Shown: positions 26,527-35,688 of the stretch, one piece after another
Layout: every line of letters begins with the position of its first letter
Numbering within the stretch: the first letter of the stretch is position 1
Translations under genes and position numbers: made by a program
Notes under the pieces: model-generated
Database searches by the model: none
What the model saw: only the letters and a program-made list of their open reading frames with translations
Told to the model about the DNA's origin: nothing
Source of the DNA: Pseudomonadota bacterium
Lineage (GTDB): Bacteria > Pseudomonadota > Gammaproteobacteria > Burkholderiales > Burkholderiaceae_C
NCBI GenBank assembly: GCA_021808445.1
Contig: JAKBBP010000016.1
Coordinates: 1-51,475 of the forward strand
Length of the DNA stretch: 51,475 nucleotides
Reading direction: 5' to 3'

Positions 26527-27546
26527 ATGAGCATCACCCGTCGTGAATTCCTCGCGGGCGCCACGGCGCTGGCACCGATGGCGCTGGCAGCCAGCCCGGT
26601 GCGGGCCCTGGCTGCCGAATCCGAGTTCCAGTTCAAGTACGCGAACAATCTGCCCGTCACGCATCCGATGAACGTGCGCGCCCGGGAAATGGCCGAGGCC
26701 ATCCACAAGGAAACCCAGGGCCGGGTAAGCCTCCAGATCTTCCCCAACAACCAGCTCGGCTCCGACACCAGCATGCTCAGCCAGCTACGCGCCGGAGGCA
26801 TCGATTTCTTCACCCTTTCGGGACTGATCCTGTCCACGCTGGTGCCCGCCGCCTCGATCACCGGCATCGGCTTCGCGTTCCCGGACTACGCGGCGGTCTG
26901 GAAGGCGCTGGACGGCGACCTGGGCGCCTATGTGCGCGGCCAGATCGAGAAGTCCGGGCTGGTGGTGATGGACCGGATCTGGGACAACGGCTTCCGGGAG
27001 ATCACCTCTTCGACCAAGCCCATCCGTACCGCCGCCGACCTCAAGGGCTTCAAGATCCGCGTGCCGGTTTCTCCCCTGTGGACCTCCATGTTCCAGGCCT
27101 TCGGCGCTTCGCCCACGTCGATCAATTTCGACGAGGTGTACTCGGCGCTGCAGACCCACCTGGTCGATGGCGAGGAGAATCCCCTGGCCATCATTTCCAC
27201 GGCCAAGTTGTACGAGGTGCAGAAGTACTGCTCACTCACCAACCACATGTGGGACGGCTTCTGGTTCCTGGGCAACCCGCAGTCCTGGAAGCGCCTGCCG
27301 CCGGAGCTGCAGGCCATCGTGGCGCGCAACATCAACGCGGCCGGCATGAAGGAGCGCAGCGACGTGGCCGCGCTGAACGCCTCACTGCAAAGCCAGCTCA
27401 GCTCCAAGGGCATGGTGTTCAACGCCACCAGCCCCGACAGCTTCCGCGCGCAGCTGCGCAAGGCCGGCTTCTACGCCCAGTGGAAGGCCAAGTACGGCGC
27501 CGAGGCCTGGGGCATCCTGGAGCGCAGCACCGGTAAGCTGGCGTGA
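26527..27546 (+). CDS. TRAP transporter solute-binding protein (DctP family)
   Basis: 339-residue periplasmic receptor of a tripartite ATP-independent transporter. The N-terminus MSITRREFLAGATALA carries a twin-arginine-like RRxFL motif, with cleavage probably after RALA (about residue 29). DctP features are FKYANNLPVTHPMNVRAREM, FPNNQLGSDTSMLSQLRAGG, the LKGFKIRVPVSP stretch with the carboxylate-binding Arg, and FDEVYSALQTHLVDGEENPL. A strong AGGAGGAG site precedes the ATG. The fused membrane subunit gene overlaps its stop by four bases (GTGA). Ligand is likely an organic acid. Confidence 0.93.
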   Translation: MSITRREFLAGATALAPMALAASPVRALAAESEFQFKYANNLPVTHPMNVRAREMAEAIHKETQGRVSLQIFPNNQLGSDTSMLSQLRAGGIDFFTLSGLILSTLVPAASITGIGFAFPDYAAVWKALDGDLGAYVRGQIEKSGLVVMDRIWDNGFREITSSTKPIRTAADLKGFKIRVPVSPLWTSMFQAFGASPTSINFDEVYSALQTHLVDGEENPLAIISTAKLYEVQKYCSLTNHMWDGFWFLGNPQSWKRLPPELQAIVARNINAAGMKERSDVAALNASLQSQLSSKGMVFNATSPDSFRAQLRKAGFYAQWKAKYGAEAWGILERSTGKLA

Positions 27547-29396
27547 CCCAGGCCGCCCAAGCCACGCCACGGCAAGGCCCGGTGGCGCGCATCGACGCGC
27601 TGCTGGGCCGCCCGGTCGAAACCGCGGCGGCGGCACTGGTGCTGCTGGAAGTGCTGGTGCTGCTGGCCGGCATGGTCTCGCGCACCCTCGGCCACCCGCT
27701 GGTGTGGTCGGACGAGCTCGCGTCCATGCTGTTCCTGTGGCTGGCCATGCTCGGCGCGGTGGTGGCCATGCGCCGCGACGAACACATGCGCATGGGCGCG
27801 CTGGTCGCGCGCCTGGGCGAGGCCTGGCGCGCGCGGCTGCGCTCGCTGAGCCTGGGCGCCAGCCTCGCGCTGCTGGTGTTGGTGGCCTGGCCGGCCTGGC
27901 AGTTCGCGCACAACCAGCAGATCATCACCACCCCGGCGATGGGTCTGTCGGATCTCTGGCGGGCGGCCGCCATGCCCCTGGGCATCGTACTGATGGCCCT
28001 GGTGGCCCTGCTGCGCCTGCTGCGCGAGTGCACGCCGCGCCGTGCCGCGGGCGCGCTGGCGCTCGCACTGCTGGCCGGGCTGTTGCTGTGGTGGGCGCGG
28101 CCCGTCTTCGAAGCCCTCGGAGAGCTGGACCTGCTGATCTTCCTGGTGGGCATCGGCGCGGGCTGCGTGCTGGCGGGCATTCCCATCGCCTTCGCCTTCG
28201 GGCTGGCGGCGTTCAGCTACCTGGCGCTTTCCACGCACACGCCCCTGCAGATCCTGGTGGGGCGCATGGACGAAGGCATGTCCCACCTGATCCTGCTGGC
28301 GGTCCCGTTGTTCGTGTTCCTCGGCCTGCTCATCGAGATGACCGGCATGGCGCGCGCCATGGTGGACTTCCTCGCCAGCCTGCTGGGCCACGTGGGCGGC
28401 GGCCTGTCGTACGTGCTGGTGGGAGCCATGTACCTGGTGTCGGGCATCTCGGGCTCGAAGGCGGCCGACATGGCCGCCATCGCCCCGGCCTTGTTCCCGG
28501 AGATGCAGCGCCTGGGCAGCAGCAAGGGTGAACTCGTGGCGCTGCTGGCCGCCACCGGAGCACAGACCGAGACCGTGCCGCCCAGCCTGGTACTGATCAC
28601 CATCGGCTCGGTCACGGGTGTGTCGATCTCGGCGCTGTTCACCGGCGGGCTGCTGCCTGCCCTGGTCACGGGCCTGGGCCTGTGCCTGGTGATCGGCTGG
28701 CGCAACCGCGGCCGCGGCTCGCGACGCGCGCGCGCGTCGCGGGCCGAGGTGCTGCGTCTGGGCCTGGTGGCCGCGCCGGCGCTGGCCCTGCCCTTCGTGA
28801 TCCGGGCCGCCGTGGTCGACGGCATCGCCACCGCCACCGAGGTGTCCACGCTGGGCATCGTCTACGCCACCGCCATCGGACTGCTGGTGTACCGCCGATT
28901 CGACTGGCGCAGGCTCCTGCCCATGCTGGTGGAGACGGCCAGCCTCTCGGGGGCCATCCTGTTCATCATCGGCACCGCCACGGCCATCGCCTGGGGCCTG
29001 ACCCAATCGGGCTTTTCCGGCTCGCTGGCGCAGGCGATGGCTTCGCTGCCCGGCGGTGGCCCGGTGTTCCTGGCAGCGTCCATTCCCCTGTTCGTGCTGC
29101 TGGGCTCGGTGCTCGAGGGCATTCCCGCCATGGTGCTGTTCGGCCCGCTGCTGTTCCCCATCGCGCGCCAGCTGGGCATCCATGAAGTGCACTACGCCAT
29201 GGTGGTGGTGCTGTCGATGGGCCTGGGCCTGTTCATGCCGCCGCTGGGCGTGGGCTACTACGCCGCCTGCGCCATCGGGCGCGTGGCGCCCGAGGAGGGC
29301 GTGCGCCCGCTGCTGGGCTACCTGGCGGCCTTGCTTGGCGGCATCCTGGTGGTCGCCGCGGTGCCCTGGCTGTCCACAGGTTTCCTGGCGCACTGA
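27543..29396 (+). CDS. TRAP transporter fused permease (DctQ-DctM)
   Basis: 617-residue membrane protein combining the small (DctQ, about residues 1-180, four helices) and large (DctM, about 190-617) TRAP permease subunits in one chain. The DctQ part has VVWSDELASMLFLWLAMLGA-like sequence (WSDELASMLFLW) and the DctM part has the VGIGAGCVLAGIPIAFAFGL opening and the FIIGTATAIAWGLTQSGF and GLGLFMPPLGVGYYAAC segments. It starts with GTG, overlapping the dctP stop, so the two are translationally coupled. Such permeases import the DctP ligand with sodium. It is convergent with the next RND gene, with only seven bases between stop codons. Confidence 0.92.
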   Translation: MTQAAQATPRQGPVARIDALLGRPVETAAAALVLLEVLVLLAGMVSRTLGHPLVWSDELASMLFLWLAMLGAVVAMRRDEHMRMGALVARLGEAWRARLRSLSLGASLALLVLVAWPAWQFAHNQQIITTPAMGLSDLWRAAAMPLGIVLMALVALLRLLRECTPRRAAGALALALLAGLLLWWARPVFEALGELDLLIFLVGIGAGCVLAGIPIAFAFGLAAFSYLALSTHTPLQILVGRMDEGMSHLILLAVPLFVFLGLLIEMTGMARAMVDFLASLLGHVGGGLSYVLVGAMYLVSGISGSKAADMAAIAPALFPEMQRLGSSKGELVALLAATGAQTETVPPSLVLITIGSVTGVSISALFTGGLLPALVTGLGLCLVIGWRNRGRGSRRARASRAEVLRLGLVAAPALALPFVIRAAVVDGIATATEVSTLGIVYATAIGLLVYRRFDWRRLLPMLVETASLSGAILFIIGTATAIAWGLTQSGFSGSLAQAMASLPGGGPVFLAASIPLFVLLGSVLEGIPAMVLFGPLLFPIARQLGIHEVHYAMVVVLSMGLGLFMPPLGVGYYAACAIGRVAPEEGVRPLLGYLAALLGGILVVAAVPWLSTGFLAH

Positions 29397-29403
29397 GTCG
29401 CGC

Positions 29404-32400
29404 TCAGCCCCTGAGCTGGCCCCTCGCTGGAGCATGGCGCCTGAGGCGCAGGAACCAGCCATGGGCTCGATCCAGGTACAGATAGACCACCGGCGTCGTG
29501 AACAGGGTCATGGCCTGCGAGACCAGCAGCCCCCCCACCATCGCGTAGCCCAGCGGACGCCTCAGCTCCGATCCGGCCCCATGGTCGAGCATCAGGGGCA
29601 GGCCCGACAGCAGCGCGCAGGCGGTGGTCATCATGATCGGTCGAAAGCGCAGCAGGCAGGCCTCCCGGATGGCCTCGCGCGGACCCAGGCCGCGCCGGCG
29701 CTCGGCGTCGAGCGCGAAATCGATCATCATGATGCCGTTCTTTTTCACGATGCCGATGAGCAGGATGATCCCGATCAGGGCGATCACGCTGAGGTCGTAG
29801 CCCCCGGCGCGCAGGATCAGCAAGGCCCCCAGCCCCGCAGACGGCAGCGTGGACAGGATGGTCAGCGGGTGCAGATAGCTCTCATACAGCAGGCCCAGCA
29901 CGATGTACACGCACACCAGGGCCGCGGCGATCAGGTAGGGCTGGGTACGCAACGATTGCTGGAAGGCCTGCGCCGTGCCCTGGAAGCTGCCCCGCACGGT
30001 GGCCGGCATGCGCATGCTCGCCTCTACCTTGTGCACCTCGTCCACCGCCTCCCCCAGCGCGACGCCCGGGGCGAGGTTGAAGGACAGGGTCACGGCCGGG
30101 AACTGGCCCTGGTGGCTGATCATCAGGTAGGCGCTCTTCGAGCCATCCACCTTCACCAGAGCCGAGAGGGGAACCAGCTGGCCGCTCAGGGGCGAGCGCA
30201 TGAAGATCTTGTCGAACAGGTCGGCATCACGCTGATCGGAAGGCCTGACCTCCTCGATCACGTGGTAGCTGTTGGTCTGCGTGAAGTACTGCGCCACCTG
30301 CGCCTGTCCGGCGGCGTCGTCCAGGGTCTGGTCGATCAGGGCCGGGCTGATGCCCAGGCTGGCCGCATGGTCGCGATCCACCGTGACCACGGCCGATCGC
30401 GCCTGGTTCTGCTGGTCCGAGGCGACGTCGGTGAGCTGGGGCAGGCCTTTGAGGCGCGCCAGCAGGCGGGGCGCCCAGGTGTCGAGCTCATCGATGTCGC
30501 TGTCCTGCAGGGTGTACTGGTACTGGGTGCGTGCCAGGCGGCCACCCACGTTGATGTCCTGCGGTGCCTGCATGAACAGCCGGATGCCCTGCACCTGGGC
30601 GAGCCGAGGGCGCAGCCGGTCGATGATCTGCTGCGCGCTGGCCTCGCGACCCTCGGCCTTCGGGCGCAGGGCGATGAAGAACACCCCGGTGTTGGCCGTG
30701 GTTCCGCCCGCGAACACCCCCATGCCACGGACGTCGGGATCGCTGGCCACCACCTTGGCCAAGGCGTGGATACGCCGGCGCATCGCCGGGAAGGACGCGT
30801 CCTGCGCGGTCTGGGCGAAGCCGTAGATCGAACCGATATCCTGCTGCGGGAAAAAGCCCTTGGGGCTGAGCACGAACATCAGCACCGTGCTCACCAGGGT
30901 GGCGAAGAACACGCACAGGGTGAGCAGCGGATGCTCGAGCACGTGGTCCAGGGCACGCCGGTAGGCATCGCGCAGAGCGTCGAAACCCCGCTCGAAGGCG
31001 CGGTACAGGCGCCCATGGCCGCGCGCGTGTTCGTCGCGCAGAAAGCGCGAGCACATCATCGGCGTCAGGGTGAGGGACACCAGCACCGAGATGCCGATGG
31101 CCAGGCTCACGGTGACCGCGAACTCCCGGAACAGGCGCCCCACGATGCCCCCCATCAGCAACAGGGGGATGAACACCGCGACCAGCGAAACCGAGATGGA
31201 CACGATGGTGAATCCGATTTCCTGGGCCCCTTGCAGCGCGGCCTGCATGGGCTGCATGCCTTCCTCGACATGCCGGTAGATGTTTTCCAGCATGACGATG
31301 GCATCGTCCACCACGAAACCCACCGAGATGGTCAGGGCCATCAGGGACAGGTTGTCCAGGCTGTAGTGCAACAACTCCATGGCGCCGGCCGTGCCCAGCA
31401 GCGCCAGAGGCACGGTCAGGCCGGGGATGAGGGTCGACCACAGGCTGCGCAGGAACACGAAAATCACCAGCACCACGGCGCAGACGGTGATGAGCAGCGT
31501 GCGCTCGACATCGTGCAGGGACGCACGGATGTTCTGGGTGCGGTCGACCAGGGTGTTGATGCGAATGCCGGGTGGAATCGCCGCGCGCAGGCGCGGCAGC
31601 TCGGCCCGGATGCGCTCGACCGTGTCGATGGCGTTGGCACCCGGCTGCTTGTGCACGAACAGGATGATGGCGCGCCCGTTGTCCAGGCGATCTCCCGCCG
31701 GCGCCGCGGCACCGCGAAAACCCCAGGCACCGGTGAGCACGTTCTCGGGACCGTCCACCGCGCGGCCGATGTCGCGCACGCGCACCGGCGCACCGTTGCG
31801 CCAGGCGATCACGGTGTCGTTCCAGGGCGCGGCCCGGGTGATCTGGTCATTCGTGTAGATGGCCGCGCTGCGGTCCTCGCCGCTGAGGCTGCCGGCGGCC
31901 TGGCTCACCGAGGCCTGGCCGATGGCCGCGCGCACGTCCTCCAGGCTCAACCCCATCGCCGCCAGGCGCGTCGGATCCACCTGGATGCGGATGGCCGGCT
32001 TCTGGCGCCCCCCGATGTCCACGCTGCCCACTCCGGGTATCTGGGAGATCTGCTGCGCCAACACCACCTCGGCGTAGTCGTCGACCTGGGTGATCGGAAG
32101 GGTCGGCGACTGCACGGCCAGCACCAGCACGGCGAACTCGGCCGGGTTGATCTTGCGAAAGGTGGGCGGGCTCGGCAGGTTCCTGGGCAACTGGCCGGCT
32201 GCGGCGTTGATGGCCGATTGCACGTCCATCGCGGCGCTGTCGATGTCTCGACGCAGGTCGAACTGCAGGGTGATCTGGGTGCTGCCCAGGGCGCTGGTGG
32301 AGGTCATCTGCGCCAGGCCCGGAATGGCGGCGAACTGCGTTTCCAGCGGTTGCGCGACCGTGGAGGCCATGACCTGCGGGTTGGCTCCCGGCAGGTTGGC

Positions 32401-32544
32401 GTTGACCTGGATCGTGGGGTATTCCACGTCCGGCAGGGAGGCCACGGGAAGCAGCGGCAGGGCCACCACGCCCACCAGCAGCAGCGCCAGCGCCAGCAGC
32501 GAGGTGCCGATGGGGCGACGGATGAAAACGGCCGAGAAGCTCAT
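29404..32544 (-). CDS. RND multidrug efflux pump (MdtB/MdtC-like)
   Basis: 1046-residue inner-membrane RND permease of the hydrophobe/amphiphile exporter branch. It begins MSFSAVFIRRPIGTSLLAL and continues VASLPDVEYPTIQVNANLPGA, both close to MdtB/MdtC. TM4 carries SVGFVVDDAIVMLENIYRHV with the acidic pair of the proton relay; the second half has GIVKKNGIMMIDFALDAERR with the conserved Lys. Only one pump gene is present, whereas E. coli has mdtB and mdtC. The ATG lies ten bases after the adaptor stop. No outer-membrane channel follows. Expected substrates are drugs, detergents or bile-like compounds. Confidence 0.93.
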   Translation of the reverse strand: MSFSAVFIRRPIGTSLLALALLLVGVVALPLLPVASLPDVEYPTIQVNANLPGANPQVMASTVAQPLETQFAAIPGLAQMTSTSALGSTQITLQFDLRRDIDSAAMDVQSAINAAAGQLPRNLPSPPTFRKINPAEFAVLVLAVQSPTLPITQVDDYAEVVLAQQISQIPGVGSVDIGGRQKPAIRIQVDPTRLAAMGLSLEDVRAAIGQASVSQAAGSLSGEDRSAAIYTNDQITRAAPWNDTVIAWRNGAPVRVRDIGRAVDGPENVLTGAWGFRGAAAPAGDRLDNGRAIILFVHKQPGANAIDTVERIRAELPRLRAAIPPGIRINTLVDRTQNIRASLHDVERTLLITVCAVVLVIFVFLRSLWSTLIPGLTVPLALLGTAGAMELLHYSLDNLSLMALTISVGFVVDDAIVMLENIYRHVEEGMQPMQAALQGAQEIGFTIVSISVSLVAVFIPLLLMGGIVGRLFREFAVTVSLAIGISVLVSLTLTPMMCSRFLRDEHARGHGRLYRAFERGFDALRDAYRRALDHVLEHPLLTLCVFFATLVSTVLMFVLSPKGFFPQQDIGSIYGFAQTAQDASFPAMRRRIHALAKVVASDPDVRGMGVFAGGTTANTGVFFIALRPKAEGREASAQQIIDRLRPRLAQVQGIRLFMQAPQDINVGGRLARTQYQYTLQDSDIDELDTWAPRLLARLKGLPQLTDVASDQQNQARSAVVTVDRDHAASLGISPALIDQTLDDAAGQAQVAQYFTQTNSYHVIEEVRPSDQRDADLFDKIFMRSPLSGQLVPLSALVKVDGSKSAYLMISHQGQFPAVTLSFNLAPGVALGEAVDEVHKVEASMRMPATVRGSFQGTAQAFQQSLRTQPYLIAAALVCVYIVLGLLYESYLHPLTILSTLPSAGLGALLILRAGGYDLSVIALIGIILLIGIVKKNGIMMIDFALDAERRRGLGPREAIREACLLRFRPIMMTTACALLSGLPLMLDHGAGSELRRPLGYAMVGGLLVSQAMTLFTTPVVYLYLDRAHGWFLRLRRHAPARGQLRG

Positions 32545-32554
32545 GGGTGCAGGA

Positions 32555-33706
32555 TCAGCGTGGCGCCAGCTCGCGCACCCGCGCGCCCGGACTGAGCTTG
32601 TACTGCCCGTCGACCACCACCCGCTCGCCAGCCTGCAGGCCCTGGGCGATGACGGCGACGCCGTCGCGCTCCTGGCCCACGGTCACGGGCCGCACCCGGG
32701 CGCGGTGCTGCGCATCCACCACGTACACATAGCTTCCCGCCTGTCCGTTCTGCACGGCGGAATCGGGCACCGTCACCACGCCGCGGAACTGTCCCAGCAC
32801 CAGGCGCACGCGCAGGTACTGGCCCGGCCACAGCGCATGCCGGGGGTTGGCGAATCGGGCCTTCAAGGCAATCGTGCCGCTGGCCGCGTCGACCTGGTTG
32901 TTCACCAGCACCAGGGTCCCGCTGGCCTCGGGCCGCTGCTGTCCCGGCGCGTAGGCCAGCACCTGCAGGGGTCCGCGCGCACGCGCCTGGTTGATGGCCT
33001 GCACCCACTGGCCGGGCAGGCTGAAGGCCACATCGATGGGGTCGATCTGGTTGATCACCACCAGTCCGCCGGGATCGCCCGGATGCACGATGTTGCCTGC
33101 GTCGACCAGACGAGCGCCGGCCAGGCCGCGGATGGGCGCGCGTATCGTGGCGTAGCCCAGCTGCACCCGCGCGTAGTCGACCTGCGCGGCGTCTGCCTGC
33201 ACCGCCGCGTCCAGCTGGCGCACCAGCGCACGCTGGGTATCCAGGCTCTGGCGCGAGACCGCGCCGGCTCGCAGCAGGGCCTGCGTGCGCCCGAGCTCCA
33301 GGCGCGCATCGGCGAGCTGCGCCCGGTCGCGTGCCCTCGTCGCCCGCGCCTGCTCGAGCTGGGCGCGCAACGCGCGCGGGTCGATGCGCGCCAGGATCTG
33401 GCCCGCGCGCACCTCCTGCCCCTCGGTGAATCCCAGGGATTCGAGCCTGCCGTCGATCTGCGTGCGCACGGTCACGCTGCGCCGGGCCTGCACCGTGCCC
33501 ACCCCCAGCAGCACCCGTGGGACGTCGCCCCGCTGCGCGGGCTGCACCGTGGCCGGCACGGCCGCGGGGGCCGCGGCCGCCTGCGCGGCAGGCGCCGGCG
33601 GGCGCTGGACCAGACGCCATCCCAGCAAGCTGGCAGCCCCCAGCGACAGCAGGACGATGGCCCTTCGCGCGCGCGCGACGGGACGTGCAGACGGAGGCTG
33701 GGCCAT
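32555..33706 (-). CDS. RND periplasmic adaptor (MdtA-like)
   Basis: 383 residues from ATG 33706, which gives a normal adaptor: an N-terminal membrane anchor (AIVLLSLGAASLLGWRLV), an Ala/Pro-rich spacer, lipoyl half-motifs (IDGRLESLGFTEGQEVRAGQ and IRAPIRGLAGARLVDAGNI), a coiled hairpin (about 113-178) and beta-barrel and membrane-proximal regions ending in VVVDGQYKLSPGARVREL, which is the MdtA/AcrA-type C-terminus. The upstream in-frame extension would run through the regulator gene and is rejected. It is encoded ahead of its RND pump with a ten-base gap, 128 bases downstream of an HTH regulator on the same strand. Confidence 0.92.
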   Translation of the reverse strand: MAQPPSARPVARARRAIVLLSLGAASLLGWRLVQRPPAPAAQAAAAPAAVPATVQPAQRGDVPRVLLGVGTVQARRSVTVRTQIDGRLESLGFTEGQEVRAGQILARIDPRALRAQLEQARATRARDRAQLADARLELGRTQALLRAGAVSRQSLDTQRALVRQLDAAVQADAAQVDYARVQLGYATIRAPIRGLAGARLVDAGNIVHPGDPGGLVVINQIDPIDVAFSLPGQWVQAINQARARGPLQVLAYAPGQQRPEASGTLVLVNNQVDAASGTIALKARFANPRHALWPGQYLRVRLVLGQFRGVVTVPDSAVQNGQAGSYVYVVDAQHRARVRPVTVGQERDGVAVIAQGLQAGERVVVDGQYKLSPGARVRELAPR

Positions 33707-33834
33707 GGCCGGTGATCCGGATTCGAGCGAAGTTGTACGCGGTCCACGCGGTCCGACGGGCGCCGCCCGGGACCTTGTCTCGCCCGGCATCTTAGGGCCT
33801 GGGGCCCGCTCCTGCCCGACCGCGCAGGCGCGCT

Positions 33835-34644
33835 TCAGGCCAGGTGCAGCACGATCAGCTTGACGCCGCCCGCGACGCCCCCGCGCAGGGTGAATTGCCG
33901 GTAATTGCGCAAGCCCTCGTGGGTGGCGAAGGCGCGCATCCCGCCCTCGCGCTCGAGCACTTGCTGCGCACGCCAGGCAGCCTCGAATTCCGCGCTCTGG
34001 GCGCACAGCGTGGCGATGAAACGGCGATGCCGCGCGTCGTCGCGCAGCGCTGCGGTGTCGGCCCGAAACTCGGCGGCCAGCCTGCGCGCGCGAAACTCCC
34101 AATCGACGATCCACGAGCGCGCGGCCGGATCCAGGTACACCCAGCGCAGCAGGTTGGGCTCCGCGGGCTCGTCCTCGCCCAGCCAGGGGGAGAACAGGAG
34201 CCGAGCCTCGGGGTTGCACGCGAGCAGGTCCCAATGCGCGTCGAGCGCGTAGGCCGGGCAGCGCATCTGCTGCACCAGGTTCGCGTAGGCAGCGTCCTCG
34301 GGCTCGCTCGCCGGCGAGCGCGACGCCCGTGGGGCGCGAGGGTCGGCGCGGCGCGCCAGCTCGAACAGATAGGCGCGCTCGGCGGCGCGCAGGCGCAGGC
34401 CCTGCGCCAGGGCGTCCAGCGTGGCCACGGACACGGCCTGGGTGCGCCCCTGCTCGATCCAGGTGTACCAGGTCGGACTGATTCCACACAGTGCGGCCAC
34501 TTCCTCGCGGCGCAGGCCGCGGGTGCGCCGGCGGCGCCCGGCGGGCAGCCCTGCGGCCTCGGGTTGCAGGCGCTCGCGGGCGGCGCGCAGGAAGGCACCG
34601 AGCTGTTCGGCTTCGCCGGAAGCATCCGACCCGGGGTGGTCCAA
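33835..34644 (-). CDS. HTH regulator with MmyB-like ligand-binding domain
   Basis: 269 residues with a TTG start at 34644; no ATG is available upstream. The N-terminal XRE-type helix-turn-helix reads RTRGLRREEVAALCGISPTWYTWIEQGRTQAVSVATLDAL, and the larger C-terminal part (RCPAYALDAHWDLLACNPEA, FATHEGLRNYRQFTLRGGVAGG) is the MmyB/PAS-like ligand-binding domain of actinobacterial and proteobacterial small-molecule sensors. Genes of this family usually lie beside, and control, a divergently transcribed enzyme. Here a SAM methyltransferase is divergent (132-base gap) and an RND pump operon lies downstream on the same strand; either or both may be its targets. Confidence 0.85.
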   Translation of the reverse strand: MDHPGSDASGEAEQLGAFLRAARERLQPEAAGLPAGRRRRTRGLRREEVAALCGISPTWYTWIEQGRTQAVSVATLDALAQGLRLRAAERAYLFELARRADPRAPRASRSPASEPEDAAYANLVQQMRCPAYALDAHWDLLACNPEARLLFSPWLGEDEPAEPNLLRWVYLDPAARSWIVDWEFRARRLAAEFRADTAALRDDARHRRFIATLCAQSAEFEAAWRAQQVLEREGGMRAFATHEGLRNYRQFTLRGGVAGGVKLIVLHLA

Positions 34645-34697
34645 GGTGGTTCTCGCGTCGCAGGCTGCTGGTTTTTATACCAGGATAAGCAAGGGTC

Positions 34698-34727
34698 TTG
34701 TTCCATGACCAAAACCGGGCCTATGGT
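34698..34727 (+). promoter_or_regulatory. Candidate promoter of the methyltransferase gene
   Basis: TTGTTC (34698-34703) and TATGGT (34722-34727) with an 18-base spacer, 50 bases before the methyltransferase ATG, in the divergent space shared with the HTH regulator. A CTGGT/ACCAG dyad (34668-34672 and 34679-34683) lies nearby and could be an operator half. Confidence 0.4.
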
Positions 34728-34776
34728 AGATCGAAGGCTGCATGCCCTCCCGAAAACCCCCTCCGGAGAAATCCCC

Positions 34777-35547
34777 ATGTCGACCCATCTCGAGGCCGTC
34801 AACGCCCGTTTCGATCCCCGCGCCCAGGCCTACCTGAGCAGTTCGGTGCATTCCGCCGGACCCGACCTGCAGTGCGCGCGCGAACTGCTCTCCGGGCTCG
34901 CCACCCGGCCGGCGCTGGCGCTGGACCTGGGCACGGGCGCCGGGCACCTCGCCTACGCCATGGCCGAGGTCGCCGGGACAGTGATCGCCTTCGACGCCTC
35001 GGAATCCATGCTCGAGGTGGTGGCTCGCACGGCCTCCGAGCGCGGCCTCAGGCATCTGAAGACCCAATGCGGCGACGTGCACAGCCTGCCCTTTGCAGAC
35101 TCCAGCTTCGACCTCGTGGCCACGCGCTACAGCGCCCACCACTGGATCGACCTGGAGAAGGCCATGGCCGAGCTGCGCCGCGTGCTGCGCCCGGGCGGCC
35201 ACGTGCTGGTGATCGACCTGGAGGGGCAGGAGCAGGCCCTGGTGGACACCCATCTCCAATGCATCGAGTTGCTGCGGGACACCTCGCATGTGCGCAACCG
35301 CTCGCGCACGCAGTGGCGGGCACTGCTGCAGGGCATCGGCGTGGAGTGCATGCACGAGCAGCACTGGCCCACGCGCCTGCAATTCGACACCTGGGTGCAG
35401 CGCATGCGCACACCCGAGACCATGGTGCGGGCGATCCGTGAGCTGATGCAGGGAGCCCCGCTGGAAGTGCGCGAGGCCCTGCGGGTGGAGCCCGACGGCA
35501 GCTTCACGCCGTCGACCGGCCTGTGGTGGGGCCGCCGCCCGGCGTAG
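34777..35547 (+). CDS. SAM-dependent class I methyltransferase
   Basis: 256 residues from ATG 34777, with CCGGAG upstream. The Rossmann methyltransferase core is clear: motif I LALDLGTGAGHLAYAM, FDASESMLEVVARTA (motif II), GDVHSLPFADSSFDLVATRY and VLRPGGHVLVIDLEG (motif III-IV). The pattern is that of small-molecule methyltransferases of the UbiE/Methyltransf_11 type. Residues RYSAHHWIDLEKAMAELRRV occur in many members acting on lipids or quinones, but the substrate is not determined here. It is divergent from a MmyB-type regulator, suggesting control by a small ligand. Confidence 0.85.
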   Translation: MSTHLEAVNARFDPRAQAYLSSSVHSAGPDLQCARELLSGLATRPALALDLGTGAGHLAYAMAEVAGTVIAFDASESMLEVVARTASERGLRHLKTQCGDVHSLPFADSSFDLVATRYSAHHWIDLEKAMAELRRVLRPGGHVLVIDLEGQEQALVDTHLQCIELLRDTSHVRNRSRTQWRALLQGIGVECMHEQHWPTRLQFDTWVQRMRTPETMVRAIRELMQGAPLEVREALRVEPDGSFTPSTGLWWGRRPA

Positions 35548-35570
35548 GCATCCCAGCGCAGCGGGGCGCG

Positions 35571-35599
35571 CTGCAGGTTCCTCGGGAAGTCGCCATAAT
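35571..35599 (+). promoter_or_regulatory. Candidate promoter of the OYE gene
   Basis: CATAAT at 35594-35599 is a good -10 match; CTGCAG at 35571-35576, 17 bases upstream, is only a weak -35. It lies 90 bases before the Old Yellow Enzyme ATG, with an inverted repeat between them. Confidence 0.4.
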
Positions 35600-35614
35600 T
35601 TCAGGGTTTACACG

Positions 35615-35655
35615 GAGTACGGCGGCGCCGGGCGGCGTCGGGCGGCGTCGTACTC
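35615..35655. promoter_or_regulatory. Inverted repeat with internal decamer duplication before the OYE gene
   Basis: GAGTACG (35615-35621) and CGTACTC (35649-35655) are exact complements. The 27 bases between them hold two copies of CGGGCGGCGT in tandem. Position just downstream of the candidate promoter and 34 bases before the ATG fits an operator or a leader hairpin. Confidence 0.5.
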
Positions 35656-35688
35656 GTCCCGGCGAACTCCCAGAACAAGGATCCGAGC

